This document shows, one piece after another, positions 53,019-61,945 of a stretch of 64,000 nt of DNA. The stretch's first letter is position 1. Each line of letters opens with the position of its first letter. The translations under genes were made by a program, and so were the position numbers. This DNA comes from Candidatus Kuenenia stuttgartensis. GTDB lineage: Bacteria > Planctomycetota > Planctomycetia > Pirellulales > UBA1268. Location: contig CAMDDJ010000002.1 in assembly GCA_945891385.1 (NCBI GenBank), forward strand, positions 1 to 64,000, in the 5' to 3' direction. The notes below the pieces were generated by a model that worked only from the letters and a program-made list of their open reading frames with translations, had not been told where the DNA came from and made no database searches.

Positions 53019-53654
53019 ATGGAAAGCATGGAATACAAGGGATTCGACAGACTCATTGATCGGTTATCCACGGCCGACCCGGAGACAAGGCGGGCGGCAC
53101 GGGATGAATTACTGTCGTCCGCCATCGAGCACATGCGGGCCGTTGCGCACCGCATGGCACGGGGATTTCCTCAGGTGCGACGGTGGGACGAGACCGACGA
53201 CATCGTGCAGGGGGCGGCGTTGCGCCTTACACGTGCCCTCGACAGCGTAGTTCCGGTAGATGCTAGGCACCTCCTCGGCCTCTTGGCCATGCAGGTGCGC
53301 CGCGAGCTGGTCGATCTTGCCAGACGGTATGGCGGCGCAGAGTCGTTTGCACATCACCACGAGACGAATGCGGCACATATCGACGGGCAGCAGGTGTTGC
53401 ACAGCGATATGGCAGCCGATTCGGCCGACAGCAGTGCCGGCACAGATAGAGTGAACTCGTGGACCCGATTTCATGAAGCAGCCGGATCGCTAAGTGACGA
53501 CGATCGGGAACTCTTCAATTTGGTCTGGTACCTTGGCCTGAATCAGGAGCAAGCGGCACACGCGATGGGATGCTCGGTCCGCACGATTGCGAGGCGCTGG
53601 GACATCGTGAAGCGGCACCTTGTCGTCCGGCTTGAAGGGCAGGCTCCAGCCTGA
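53019..53654 (+). CDS. ECF sigma factor paired with a Ser/Thr kinase, module 1
   Basis: About 211 residues; ATGs at 52986, 53019 and 53028 are all possible and none has a strong ribosome-binding site. Region 2 contains HMRAVAHRMARGFPQVRRWDETDDIVQGAALRLTRAL, and HLLGLLAMQVRRELVDLARRYGG follows. A linker leads to region 4: LSDDDRELFNLVWYLGLNQEQAAHAMGCSVRTIARRWDIVKRHL. It clearly resembles the sigma factor at 62551-63195 (shared RWD[EN]TDD[IV]xQxAALRLxRAL, RREL[VL]DLARK/R, FxLxWYLGxxQ). The kinase gene begins 7 bp after its stop, so the two form one operon. This is a planctomycete kinase-linked ECF type; the kinase may phosphorylate the sigma factor. Confidence 0.9.
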   Translation: MESMEYKGFDRLIDRLSTADPETRRAARDELLSSAIEHMRAVAHRMARGFPQVRRWDETDDIVQGAALRLTRALDSVVPVDARHLLGLLAMQVRRELVDLARRYGGAESFAHHHETNAAHIDGQQVLHSDMAADSADSSAGTDRVNSWTRFHEAAGSLSDDDRELFNLVWYLGLNQEQAAHAMGCSVRTIARRWDIVKRHLVVRLEGQAPA

Positions 53655-53661
53655 TCGCGAC

Positions 53662-55461
53662 ATGTCAGACAGTGAGACTGACAGAGCGAGCGGCGTCACC
53701 CAAGAGACGGATGACGGTCCGGCGGGTGGAGCGTTTCAGGTCGAGTCTCTCTGGCGGGTCTGCGAACGGCTACCCGAGACGGCCGCCACTGATCCGCTTG
53801 TTGGGCGGTTTTTTGGCGGCGTGACACTCACGCGGTTCATCGCAGAGGGCGGCATGGGCCGCGTGTATGAGGCCGAGCAGGCAAACCCGGCTCGACGGGT
53901 TGCCGTGAAGGTTCTGCGGCCGGGGCTTTTGAGCCGGAAGGCCATGCGGCGGTTCGTACGTGAGGTATCCACGCTCGGCAGCCTACAACACCCATGGATC
54001 ACGCAGGTGTATTCGGCTGGCACCTACGACGTCGCGGGTGCTGAGTTGCCCTACTTCGTGATGGAACTCATTGCCGACGCCCTCCCGCTAACGGAATACG
54101 CGAAGGCGCGGCACCTGTCGGTGTCGGAGCGGCTCTCGCTTTTCAGAAACTTCTGCGATGCCGTCGCCTACGGCCACGAGCGTGGCATCGTGCACAGGGA
54201 CCTGAAGCCCAGCAATCTACTTGTCAACGGACTCGGGCACCCGAAAGTCATCGACTTTGGCGTTGCCCGCGGCGTTGACGCTGGCGACCGGGCGACGACA
54301 CTCACCGAGGCGGGCCAACTGGTCGGTACGCTCCAGTACATGAGTCCGGAGCAGGTATCAGGCCGAGCCGGCGATGTCGACGCCCGAGCCGACGTGTATT
54401 CGCTCGGACTCGTGCTTTACGAGCTGCTCGCGGGTCGCCCGGCACACGATCTAAGTGGCCGTCCGCTGGTCGAGGCGGCACGGATTGTCCACGAGCAGCG
54501 TCCGAGGGCGTTGCGGTCGGTCAATCCAGCCGTGCCTCGGCATGTGGCTGCGATCGTTAGGCGGTGCCTCGCCAAGGATCGCGAATCCCGGTTCCAAACG
54601 GCTAGCGAGTTGTCAGCGGCGATCGGGGCCGGCCGTGCGGGTCTGCCGTCGCTGATTTCGGAGGGGCGCCGACTGTCACCAAGGTTCGCCCGCATGGCGG
54701 CCGCGGGTATCGTCGCATCTGGATTGATTCTCGGTGGCGTCTACCTGATGCCGCCGATTGCGTGGCCCCTTCTCGTTCAGGCAAGCCGCACGTCAGCCGT
54801 ACAGCAGGCACCGGTCGTTGTCATCGACGCCACGGCTGCTCGGCCGCCAAATGTCGAAGCCATGGCCGACCCCGCGACTGCGCTCATGCTGCAGCCGGCG
54901 ACGATTCATCGCGATGCCGAGACGTTTCGCTTTGCGCTACGCGATGTGCACCAGAAGGACGCTGACGCCTTCCTCGTCGAGAACGTCGGCATGAGGAAGT
55001 GGATGGACCAGTTTATGTTCCCCCGGGTGTCGTACTGGGCACCGGAGGCAAACAACCAAGAGGGGATACTCGTCTACCGGTTCGAGTTGGGCGGCGCTGC
55101 GGAGTCAATCCACCTCCGGGCAAACTCCGACTGTTGGGATTTCTTTCGCGAGGCAGGCGGTGTTGGACGGGGTGCCTCGGCGATCGAGATTTCGCGTGAC
55201 GGTGAAGGCTGGGTGACAATCGAAGACAATATTGAACCGCGGCGGTGGGGGGCATCGATCGCGGTCGACGAGGACCTGCCGAAGGAGGTATGCGGCTCCG
55301 ACACGCTCTGGGTTCGTGTCCGCTGCATCACTGAGAGCGCGCCCGTCGAGAACGGCTACAGCGTGGCCCAGTTCGCGCGCACTCGACCCGACCGACAGGC
55401 TCCAGCGTTCGAGGTGACGTCAATGCTGAAAGAGAAAGAACTGACCTCATCGTCGCAGTGA
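53662..55461 (+). CDS. Membrane Ser/Thr protein kinase, module 1
   Basis: A 599-residue Hanks-type kinase. The catalytic domain (about residues 55-325) has glycine loop FIAEGGMGRVYEA (the first glycine replaced by alanine), lysine VAVK (K83), HRDLKPSN (D180), VIDFGVA (D198), GTLQYMSPEQ and DVYSLGLVLYELLAG. A single membrane helix (about 346-367) leads to an external domain of about 230 residues with beta-rich segments (GILVYRFELGGAAESIHLRANSDCWDFF, ASAIEISRDGEGWVTIEDNI), probably a sensor. All catalytic residues are present, so it should be active. It starts 7 bp after the ECF sigma gene. Confidence 0.9.
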   Translation: MSDSETDRASGVTQETDDGPAGGAFQVESLWRVCERLPETAATDPLVGRFFGGVTLTRFIAEGGMGRVYEAEQANPARRVAVKVLRPGLLSRKAMRRFVREVSTLGSLQHPWITQVYSAGTYDVAGAELPYFVMELIADALPLTEYAKARHLSVSERLSLFRNFCDAVAYGHERGIVHRDLKPSNLLVNGLGHPKVIDFGVARGVDAGDRATTLTEAGQLVGTLQYMSPEQVSGRAGDVDARADVYSLGLVLYELLAGRPAHDLSGRPLVEAARIVHEQRPRALRSVNPAVPRHVAAIVRRCLAKDRESRFQTASELSAAIGAGRAGLPSLISEGRRLSPRFARMAAAGIVASGLILGGVYLMPPIAWPLLVQASRTSAVQQAPVVVIDATAARPPNVEAMADPATALMLQPATIHRDAETFRFALRDVHQKDADAFLVENVGMRKWMDQFMFPRVSYWAPEANNQEGILVYRFELGGAAESIHLRANSDCWDFFREAGGVGRGASAIEISRDGEGWVTIEDNIEPRRWGASIAVDEDLPKEVCGSDTLWVRVRCITESAPVENGYSVAQFARTRPDRQAPAFEVTSMLKEKELTSSSQ

Positions 55462-55521
55462 TTCGCCTCCCACATGCTCATCTGGCTTGAGGGAATGGGT
55501 GCAATGGCCTGAAACTCTTCT

Positions 55522-55815
55522 CTACCCCCACCGCCACTTCGGAGGCTCGCCCTTCCACCAGCAGATCGCGATGAGCAGGCCCGAGAGCACGTGCACGCTG
55601 ATGATGAACCCGGGCAAGTTCAGGTGCGGCGGGAAGACCCTCAGGCACAGTGCGAGGAGGACCAGATACAACGCGAGCACCACCCAGCCTTCCCACGTGC
55701 TCGGTAGGCCCCATCCCCAGCCGTAGCGCTTCGCCGGGAACCAGTAGCGGGGTGGGTTGGGGGCCGGGATGCCTTCTGGTCTCGCGTCAGGCTCGTCACG
55801 TGGGAATGCCTGCAT
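55522..55815 (-). CDS. Small membrane protein
   Basis: A 97-residue protein with the sequence YWFPAKRYGWGWGLPSTWEGW (about residues 24-44) followed by two membrane helices (about 45-62 and 70-87) and a short basic tail. The WFPAKRYGWGWG block recurs in small bacterial membrane proteins of unknown function. The ATG at 55815 has AGGGAGGG 6 bases upstream, a strong site. The start overlaps the end of the flavodoxin gene by 20 bp, so the two are likely co-transcribed. No function can be assigned. Confidence 0.7.
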   Translation of the reverse strand: MQAFPRDEPDARPEGIPAPNPPRYWFPAKRYGWGWGLPSTWEGWVVLALYLVLLALCLRVFPPHLNLPGFIISVHVLSGLLIAICWWKGEPPKWRWG

Positions 55816-56317
55816 GTGCAACCCTCCCTGCAAACTCCCGTGCCCGCTCAAGATCACGCTCGTTCGGGTGCCGCCAGTTGAGGCCCCCACTCAGCCAGAG
55901 CGGGCCCCACGTATCAAAACCCCGGCAGGCGAACTCCCCGATGACTTCGTAGCCCTTGCTGGCCAGAGCCTGTTTCAGGGGTCGGTGCCAGAACGTCGCC
56001 AAGAAGGGTAGCCCGGAAGTCGTGAAGATGAACACTGGCAGGGAGCGGGCATACACGTCGGGCAAACCACGCACCCACTGCAGGAGTTCCTCGTGAGGCC
56101 GGCCGTAATACACACCCGAGCCGATGCCCAGAAGTTCATAGCCAGCCAGTCGGGCATAGGGGCACTCGGCAGGCGAAGCACACTCAGCCCCCAGCACGCC
56201 GGCTATTTCGTGGGCGACCTTGGCCGTGTTCTGGTGGTGGACTGACTTGTAGACCAGCAGGGCTCTCGGGCGGCTACTGGGCGTGGAAGCAGCGGCGGGA
56301 GTGATCGTGCTTGCCAT
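55796..56317 (-). CDS. Flavodoxin-like protein
   Basis: A 173-residue flavodoxin-fold protein. The first strand and phosphate loop region is RALLVYKSVHHQNTAKVAHEIAGVLGA (about residues 18-44), with SVHHQNTAKVA in place of the classical T/S-x-T-G-x-T loop. YELLGIGSGVYYGRPHEELLQWV (about 60-82) and PVFIFTTSG (about 93-101) are the other FMN-site segments. GEFACRGFDTWGPLWLSGG (about 126-145) is typical of the long-chain flavodoxin family. It probably carries FMN and acts in electron transfer or as a regulator. Its start is divergent from the YbhB-like gene, 94 bp apart. Overlaps the small membrane-protein gene downstream. Confidence 0.85.
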   Translation of the reverse strand: MASTITPAAASTPSSRPRALLVYKSVHHQNTAKVAHEIAGVLGAECASPAECPYARLAGYELLGIGSGVYYGRPHEELLQWVRGLPDVYARSLPVFIFTTSGLPFLATFWHRPLKQALASKGYEVIGEFACRGFDTWGPLWLSGGLNWRHPNERDLERAREFAGRVAHAGIPT

Positions 56318-56411
56318 GCTGGGATTTTACGGCCCCGGGTTTGCCGTGCTCGAACTGGCCTGCTTGAAATCTCCCCGTAAAAATACTTTCAGACCCGAGG
56401 AGGCTCGTTTC

Positions 56412-57266
56412 ATGGCCCTGACGCTTTCTTCGCCGGCCTTCAAGCACGGGCAGGCTATTCCGCGGCGATACACGTGCGAGGGCGATGACATTTCGCCGCC
56501 GCTTGAGTGGGCTGGGCTTCCTGAAGGGACGAAGAGTCTGGCCCTGATAGTGGACGACCCCGATGCCCCTGATCCTGCTGCCCCAAAGCGTGTCTGGGTT
56601 CACTGGGTGCTCTATGACATTCCCGCAAGTTCAATGGGCTTGCCAGAGGGAGCGGGCGGAGACGACCTGCCCAAAGGCTCGCGGGAGGGGCTGAACGACT
56701 GGAAGAAACTCGGGTATGGCGGCCCGTGTCCTCCAATTGCCCGGCACCGGTACTTCTTCAAGATGTACGTGCTCGACCGGGTTCTCGGCGACCTCAAGCA
56801 CCCCACAAAAGCCAAACTGGAGCAGGCAGGCGCCGAGCATCGTGAACTGCGGTTCGTGCGGCTATCGGGCTGCGTGTCGGGCGTGGATGGGGCGTGGATG
56901 GGGCGTGGGATGGGAGAAAAGCGGCATGGGGCCCTGTGCCACCTTTTCTTAGATGTCACCTTCGACCATTATCGAAAAGCCTTTCTTGCATCGCTCACGT
57001 TAATCGATACTTCATCGGAAAATAAACTCGCATCAGCTATTCTGATGGCTTTGGGGAGCCGATCCCCGCTGCTGCATGGCCTTACGTTGATTCTCTACCA
57101 CGCGTCCGACATGCGTGCTCACTTTGCGGAGTATTTCCACCTCTTCGGTTCCCACGGCCGTAAGGTTCACGGCAGCAAACGCTGCGAGGCGCTGCTCAAG
57201 CCTCTTCGCAAGCTCCGACTGCTGGAACGCCTTTGCATGCTGGTAAGCGACGCTTTGAAGAACTAA
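56412..57266 (+). CDS. YbhB/YbcL (PEBP-like) protein with an abnormal carboxyl extension
   Basis: 284 codons. Residues 1-140 are a clear YbhB/YbcL phosphatidylethanolamine-binding-like domain: LTLSSPAFKHGQAIPRRYTCEGDDISPPLEW, LALIVDDPDAPDP, WVHWVLYDIPA, LGYGGPCPP and HRYFFKMYVLD. The family normally ends about 15-20 residues after KAKLEQA with a short LxxxELxGxY segment. Here that segment is absent. The frame passes through a GC-rich 11-bp tandem repeat (56880-56913) and then runs 70 codons antisense to the convergent membrane-protein gene. A frameshift or slippage has probably replaced the native end. The start has a strong GAGGAGG. Length of the real product is uncertain. Confidence 0.7.
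   Translation: MALTLSSPAFKHGQAIPRRYTCEGDDISPPLEWAGLPEGTKSLALIVDDPDAPDPAAPKRVWVHWVLYDIPASSMGLPEGAGGDDLPKGSREGLNDWKKLGYGGPCPPIARHRYFFKMYVLDRVLGDLKHPTKAKLEQAGAEHRELRFVRLSGCVSGVDGAWMGRGMGEKRHGALCHLFLDVTFDHYRKAFLASLTLIDTSSENKLASAILMALGSRSPLLHGLTLILYHASDMRAHFAEYFHLFGSHGRKVHGSKRCEALLKPLRKLRLLERLCMLVSDALKN
56880..56913. repeat. Short 11-bp tandem repeat in the YbhB-like gene
   Basis: Three consecutive copies of GGCGTGGATGG, the last with one extra G. Eleven is not a multiple of three, so gain or loss of one unit changes the reading frame. It lies exactly where the family-typical carboxyl end is lost. Confidence 0.75.
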
Positions 57267-58529
57267 GGCTAGGTCGACCGCAACGATATTGAGCAAAAGG
57301 ATTCCGCCCACCACGCGAGCGATGACCATGGCGAGCCAGTAGAGCGACACGTGCTCTACGAGCCAATCCTGCCGGGCCAAAGAATAGAGAACTATTCCGA
57401 AGCCGACTGCCGCAATGATGGTTGCTGTACGCTTGGCTCCCCGAATGAGTTGGCCAGCATCAGCGGAGTCGAGCGGGCGAACTAAACGTGGCCCAAAGGT
57501 GAGATACACGAGCGAAGAAGCCGCGATAAGCAGCAAGCCGACCGCGATGCGTGTCGTGTATCCAGTCTGCAGTAGCGCTAAACCAGCCGCCACGAAGACA
57601 ACCGCGTAAAGAGGACATACGCACATCAGGATCCATCCCGCCCCCGCCGCTTCGGGCATAAGTGACTTGAATGTAAGGCAGGCTCGGATGATGCCGGGAA
57701 AGAATGCAAGCGTCCATGGTATGAGAACCGCAACCGCCACGACCGCCAGAACCAAGTTCGTCGATGTTCTATATGAGTCGTCCTCAAAAGACATGACCGA
57801 GGTGATCGGTAGCGTCAGAAGGAGGATTGGAAACACCGCAAGCAGAAGCCACGCAACCCGGGCCGAGGCTCGCGAGACATTGATTTCAGCCCAACGAATG
57901 CAGGCCAGCCAGCACAAGCCACACGCTACGATTTCAACAACGGCTTCAACGAAAATCACGAGAGCGACTATGCCATCGTTCCAAGCATTTCCCGAGCCTT
58001 CTGAATGAAAAAGCGTGCCGAATAGGCCAAGCAAGCCATCGACGGCCTTTACTGATATGCACATGCCCGCGACGAACAGGCCCACACGTCGCCAAGCGAG
58101 AAAACGCTGTACATCCTTTTCGAGCACGGGCGGGTCTTGAGACTGGAGGGCCAGAACCTCGGCTCCCGAAGGACATACTTTGCTGAAATCGGACCCCATC
58201 AGCCGCGCGACCCACTGACGTGTTTCTTCGGCCGTGAAGAAGGAACCGCCAGACGTCTCGGCGGGGGTCCCGTTAGGCAGTGTGCGGGAAGGCAGGTCCT
58301 TAGAATCGCACTTCAGCCGACGACGCTGCCGTTTGATTTGAAGGATGTCCGCAACATATGCGAGCCCATAAATCAAGCCAACTGTAACGAGGGACGTAAG
58401 AATGCCCGTGAAATTGATACTGCCGCTTGGATCACGCCAATGAGGTGAGATCCTTACCAGCGCCAAGGCGATCAGGCCCCCGGCAATGTTCCGGTACGTT
58501 CTGTCAGCATTAATTACAGTCTTCGACAC
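57033..58529 (-). CDS. Polytopic membrane protein of unknown function
   Basis: A 498-residue protein. Two helices near the amino end (about residues 17-33 and 43-63), a soluble segment (about 70-140) with FFTAEETRQWVARLMGSDFSKVCPSG, then about eight further helices (145-430). A cytoplasmic helical tail (about 440-498) contains QQSELAKRLEQRLAAFAAVNLTAVG and ends in a charged QxHQNS. Conserved catalytic motifs are not visible. The soluble segment with its DPPVLEKDVQRFLAW pattern could be a regulatory or binding domain. Its last 230 bp overlap, antisense, the extended end of the YbhB-like frame. I do not recognise the family. Confidence 0.7.
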   Translation of the reverse strand: MSKTVINADRTYRNIAGGLIALALVRISPHWRDPSGSINFTGILTSLVTVGLIYGLAYVADILQIKRQRRRLKCDSKDLPSRTLPNGTPAETSGGSFFTAEETRQWVARLMGSDFSKVCPSGAEVLALQSQDPPVLEKDVQRFLAWRRVGLFVAGMCISVKAVDGLLGLFGTLFHSEGSGNAWNDGIVALVIFVEAVVEIVACGLCWLACIRWAEINVSRASARVAWLLLAVFPILLLTLPITSVMSFEDDSYRTSTNLVLAVVAVAVLIPWTLAFFPGIIRACLTFKSLMPEAAGAGWILMCVCPLYAVVFVAAGLALLQTGYTTRIAVGLLLIAASSLVYLTFGPRLVRPLDSADAGQLIRGAKRTATIIAAVGFGIVLYSLARQDWLVEHVSLYWLAMVIARVVGGILLLNIVAVDLALVLQSVAYQHAKAFQQSELAKRLEQRLAAFAAVNLTAVGTEEVEILRKVSTHVGRVVENQRKAMQQRGSAPQSHQNS

Positions 58530-58714
58530 GGATCATATTCCAAGTAGCGGGAAACAAAAAGCAACGCGGTTTCCCGGTAGTGCTGTCTTTGCGAGCGGTT
58601 GACGCGACGTGTTGTTTGATGAATTTCGTGTGATCTCTCTTGGTGCATTTGTTGCAAACGGAGCGTAAGCCGGGGCATAGCCATCCAGACTCGAATGCGG
58701 CATGAACACCACTG

Positions 58715-58948
58715 TCACTCTTCGAGCCGCGGCGGGTCTTGGCTGCTTGAGGCCGCATCAGTTTTGCCGCCGAGGAGCATAGAAACGGCGTACAGGCACA
58801 CGGCAGCTCCCACGACGACACCGACCTTTCCGACGAATCCAAACGCCCAGAAGTGACGGAGAAGTCTCTGGGCGATCAACACACTGGCCAAGACGCCGAG
58901 GCCAATGAGTACTTTCGGGACTAGCGAGCTATTCGTTGTGTTTGGCAT
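58715..58948 (-). CDS. Small two-helix membrane protein
   Basis: A 77-residue protein with two membrane helices (about residues 11-27, VPKVLIGLGVLASVLIAQ, and 38-58, VGKVGVVVGAAVCLYAVSMLL) joined by a short basic loop, and a hydrophilic tail ending PPRLEE. The amino end is polar. No family is recognised. It lies 41 bp downstream of the secreted protein gene (58990-59688) on the same strand and may be co-transcribed with it. The clear hydrophobicity pattern favours a real gene; similarity evidence is lacking. Confidence 0.5.
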   Translation of the reverse strand: MPNTTNSSLVPKVLIGLGVLASVLIAQRLLRHFWAFGFVGKVGVVVGAAVCLYAVSMLLGGKTDAASSSQDPPRLEE

Positions 58949-58989
58949 ATGGGGCTCTAGCTCCGGTATGTGCCTAGCTGCCGGGTAAC

Positions 58990-59688
58990 TCAGCGATCCG
59001 TCCTGTCGCCTGCGTTGGATGAGCCTCGCACCGGCATGGGGTCTGAGTACTGCGGAGCTTCTTCGATCTGGTCGCTTGGTCTTTCAGCGGGCTCGGGACT
59101 AGGTTTCGGCTTCGACTTGTGCTTCTCCCGCTCTTTCTGATCTGCCTCGAAAAACTCCCATGTCGTGGGATTCACATGGCCGTTGATCATGTGAATCTTC
59201 CACTTGCCCTTTTCCACGTGGCAGTACAACGTGTAGTACACCAGCTCTGATTCCGGCAGAAGGGCTGAGTTACCCCGATACGCTGTGTAGTCTCCATCTT
59301 CATCGTTGGCAGGGAGTGTTTGCTGCGTCACGATGACCGAGCAGCGATGGCCCTCTTTGTAGACAGTCGAGGCATTGCTGCCGCCTCCCCACCGTAGGTC
59401 GACGAGGCGCACATAGACGTCGAAGTCCTCGAATGCCTGCTTGGCTTCTCGCATGAACTCTTCCCGATCAGGGCAGTAGCTCGTGTGCGTTGCCATAAGC
59501 CGGTCAACGTCTTCGGCATTCACTGCAGCGAAGTTCTCCTCGACGACAGCCCGGACTTCTTTCATCGCCCACGCTTCAAACTCGGGGTCGTAGCAGTCGT
59601 GATACTGGGGGAACCTCGTGCGGGACTGGGCCACTGCAGGTACGCAGAGGCTAGAAACCAGCACGGCGAGAAGCAGGACAAATGGCAC
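58990..59688 (-). CDS. Secreted NTF2/DUF4440-like protein
   Basis: A 232-residue exported protein. Signal peptide residues about 1-20 (FVLLLAVLVSSLCVPAVAQ). An NTF2-like core follows: helix AMKEVRAVVEENFAAVNAEDVDRLMATHTSYCP (about 41-73), DREEFMREAKQAFEDFDVYVRLVDLRWG, strands HRCSVIVTQQTL and YYTLYCHVEKGKWKIHMING (about 150-170, the WKI strand). A lysine/proline-rich carboxyl tail (about 185-232) is probably disordered. The 'ENFAAVNAEDVDRLMATHTSYCP' helix matches ketosteroid-isomerase-like proteins that bind small ligands. It is downstream of the kinase gene ending at 59738, same strand, 49 bp apart. Confidence 0.72.
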   Translation of the reverse strand: MPFVLLLAVLVSSLCVPAVAQSRTRFPQYHDCYDPEFEAWAMKEVRAVVEENFAAVNAEDVDRLMATHTSYCPDREEFMREAKQAFEDFDVYVRLVDLRWGGGSNASTVYKEGHRCSVIVTQQTLPANDEDGDYTAYRGNSALLPESELVYYTLYCHVEKGKWKIHMINGHVNPTTWEFFEADQKEREKHKSKPKPSPEPAERPSDQIEEAPQYSDPMPVRGSSNAGDRTDR

Positions 59689-59737
59689 GGCAAAACCCTT
59701 CTTTGCTGTGGGGGAAATGATAATTGGCAGGTGGTAC

Positions 59738-61705
59738 TTATCGCGAGGGGGCCTGAATTACGCACTGAATCTCGCTCGGGCTGCCTATCTGGGCGACGAA
59801 CGTGATCCCCGGAGTCTTGGGATCCGGGCTTTCGATGCGCACAGCCTCCGTGCCCGTGCTTGCTGAGCAGGCCACCACTTCGGGTCTCAGTGCCCTAGGT
59901 TCAGCCGCCCATGCAAACGCTCTGGTCTTCAGGACCGGTGTGCGGTTGGTCTGCGTCAGGGTCATCCAGCCCTGAGTGTTCGGCTTGTCTGGAAGCGGCC
60001 ACCATGCGATCCCGTTGATCAGAGTGGGGTGTTCATCGCCAAGCTCGTCTATCGCCCCGGTATAAGACTTGTAGTGCCACTGAAGACCTTCGGGCGTGAA
60101 CAAGAGGGTTTTCTCGCCACTTACCCGGGTCGCGATCGTTGTCTTGCCGTCGGGGGCTACGAAGCCGGGGGACGCCACATGCTCAAGGGTCAGGCGTAGG
60201 TCCCCGGGTACGTCATGCTCCCCTGCGGGTCCCTTGTCGACCTGAAATGAGAGTTCGCCCGAAATGGGCGCCACAAAAGTCAGGCTCCCCACAACCGGCA
60301 TCAGTATTCGGGAATCGCGAATCGTGGCCCGAACGCTCTTGCTACTTGAGATGCCGGCGACGGGGCTTGCGAGCGCGGGCCCTTGGCTAGGGTCACTTGC
60401 AACAGGAGTCTCTAGGCTCGGTCTGTCTGGCGTCGAGACCGTGAGGCGATAGCACTGCCCCTCTTGAACCCGCAGCGTGGTAGCAGCCCAACTGGTCGAG
60501 ACCCTCAGGCTCGCCGTCTGACGGGATGCAACATCGTCATGGTCGCCAAGCGAGCTGAGGCCAGCAAACCTGCCCAGCCCGAGAGCCCCGACGGTTCCAA
60601 ATATCAAAACCAGTCCGGCCAGCACGCCTGTTCCAGCGACCATGCGGCGGGGCAGGCCGAGGCGGCTCAAAAGCCCTTGGGGCTGAGCCCGGACCGGCTT
60701 TCCAGCCAGAAATCTCCCGAGATCAGCCGCTAGTTCGCCGGCCGTGTGGTACCTGCGGCAACGGTCTTTCTGCAGGGCCCGCTCGGCGATCGCGCTCACA
60801 TCCCTTGGAATCGCCCTGCCTATGGATCTCAGGGGCGGCGGGACTTCTTCGCACACCACCCGAGAGGCTTCGTGAAGGGCCCGTTTCTTCACTGAATAAG
60901 GCGGCGACCCCGAAAGCAGTTCGTAAAGAACTACGCCGAGCGAGTACACATCGGTGCGGCTATCAAGGTCGTCGGGGTCAGGCCCAAACTGCTCGGGGCT
61001 CATGTACTGCACGGTGCCGATCATCTGGCCCGTGTCGGTCTTCATGGACTCGAGGGCGAGGTCAGAGTCGGTGCTGCGGGCGACGCCGAAGTCAATGACC
61101 TTCGGATTGCCTGCCGCGTCCACCAAGATGTTCCCGGGCTTGAGGTCCCGATGAACGATGCTTCGGTCGTGCCCTTGCGAAACAGCCTCGCAGACTCGCT
61201 GGAAAAGCCGGAGTTTTTCTTCAAGCGGCAAGCTGTTCTCGTGGGCGTAGTTCGTGATCGGCTTGGCTTCGGGAATGAACTCCATCACGTAGAAGGGCAC
61301 ATCGCCAAAATCGCTGGAGTACGTGCCGACAATGAAGATCTGTGCGATGGCCGGGTGTTGAAGCTTGGCCAGAAACTCAGCCTCGCGCTCGAACCTCCGC
61401 ATGGTTTTTTCGCTGGTGATGCCCTGCCGGATCACCTTCACGGCGACTGAGCGAGACGGCCGCGCTTGCTGGGCTTCGTACACCCGCCCCATGCCACCTT
61501 CGCCAATGAGCCTGACGATCTTCACGCCGCCCAAGTCCATGCCCAAGAGCGGGTCAACGTGGCGGCTTTTCACTCTTGGTCTTGGAGTCAGGCCGAAGTC
61601 GTCAGTTACCCCCGGGAACCTGTCCACACTAGCTTCCGGCTGCTGGGCAGGATTTGCTTGGCTCTCGGGCTCATCCGCGGGCTTGTGGTCAGGATCGCTC
61701 GTCAT
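59738..61705 (-). CDS. Membrane Ser/Thr protein kinase, module 2
   Basis: A 655-residue Hanks-type kinase related to the one at 53662-55461. After an acidic head, the kinase domain (about residues 60-335) shows LIGEGGMGRVYEA (complete glycine loop), VAVK (K90), HRDLKPGN (D187), VIDFGVA (D206), GTVQYMSPEQ and DVYSLGVVLYELLSG. A membrane helix (about 348-370) leads to an external region of about 285 residues, including a PPC-like part (LRVQEGQCYRLTVSTPDRPS, ELSFQVDKGPAGEHDVPGDLRLTLE) and a terminal segment with GIAWWPLPDKPNTQGWMTL. The ATG at 61705 was chosen for the acidic start; the frame is open to 61888. Divergent from the paired ECF sigma gene, about 845 bp away. Confidence 0.9.
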   Translation of the reverse strand: MTSDPDHKPADEPESQANPAQQPEASVDRFPGVTDDFGLTPRPRVKSRHVDPLLGMDLGGVKIVRLIGEGGMGRVYEAQQARPSRSVAVKVIRQGITSEKTMRRFEREAEFLAKLQHPAIAQIFIVGTYSSDFGDVPFYVMEFIPEAKPITNYAHENSLPLEEKLRLFQRVCEAVSQGHDRSIVHRDLKPGNILVDAAGNPKVIDFGVARSTDSDLALESMKTDTGQMIGTVQYMSPEQFGPDPDDLDSRTDVYSLGVVLYELLSGSPPYSVKKRALHEASRVVCEEVPPPLRSIGRAIPRDVSAIAERALQKDRCRRYHTAGELAADLGRFLAGKPVRAQPQGLLSRLGLPRRMVAGTGVLAGLVLIFGTVGALGLGRFAGLSSLGDHDDVASRQTASLRVSTSWAATTLRVQEGQCYRLTVSTPDRPSLETPVASDPSQGPALASPVAGISSSKSVRATIRDSRILMPVVGSLTFVAPISGELSFQVDKGPAGEHDVPGDLRLTLEHVASPGFVAPDGKTTIATRVSGEKTLLFTPEGLQWHYKSYTGAIDELGDEHPTLINGIAWWPLPDKPNTQGWMTLTQTNRTPVLKTRAFAWAAEPRALRPEVVACSASTGTEAVRIESPDPKTPGITFVAQIGSPSEIQCVIQAPSR

Positions 61706-61945
61706 CGTGCATCCATGCGTCCGGGAGCTTGTGCCGGCGGGGAAACAACAGGCTAAAAGTTCTTGGGGGAGCGTAGGCTCGTAGCGCGTAGAGCGAGGTC
61801 TTGGCTTGGAGAGTGATCCAATGCTGCCGTGGAAGTAGCTCCATGGCGGGGCTCCGGATGGCGGTAGTCTACGGCTGCAGTAGGGCATGACGACAGTTGC
61901 GGTCCGAGAGCACAGGGGGCAGCCACAGGCGATTTAAATAGCAAG

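Noticed and set aside
52919-58580. Shared 11-mer CTACCGGGAAA (minus strand) upstream of the pseudopilin gene (52919-52929) and the membrane protein gene (58570-58580), as an ECF promoter
   Set aside because: Many shared 11-mers are expected by chance in 17 kb, spacing to the starts differs (71 and 41 bases) and no matching -10 element is evident.
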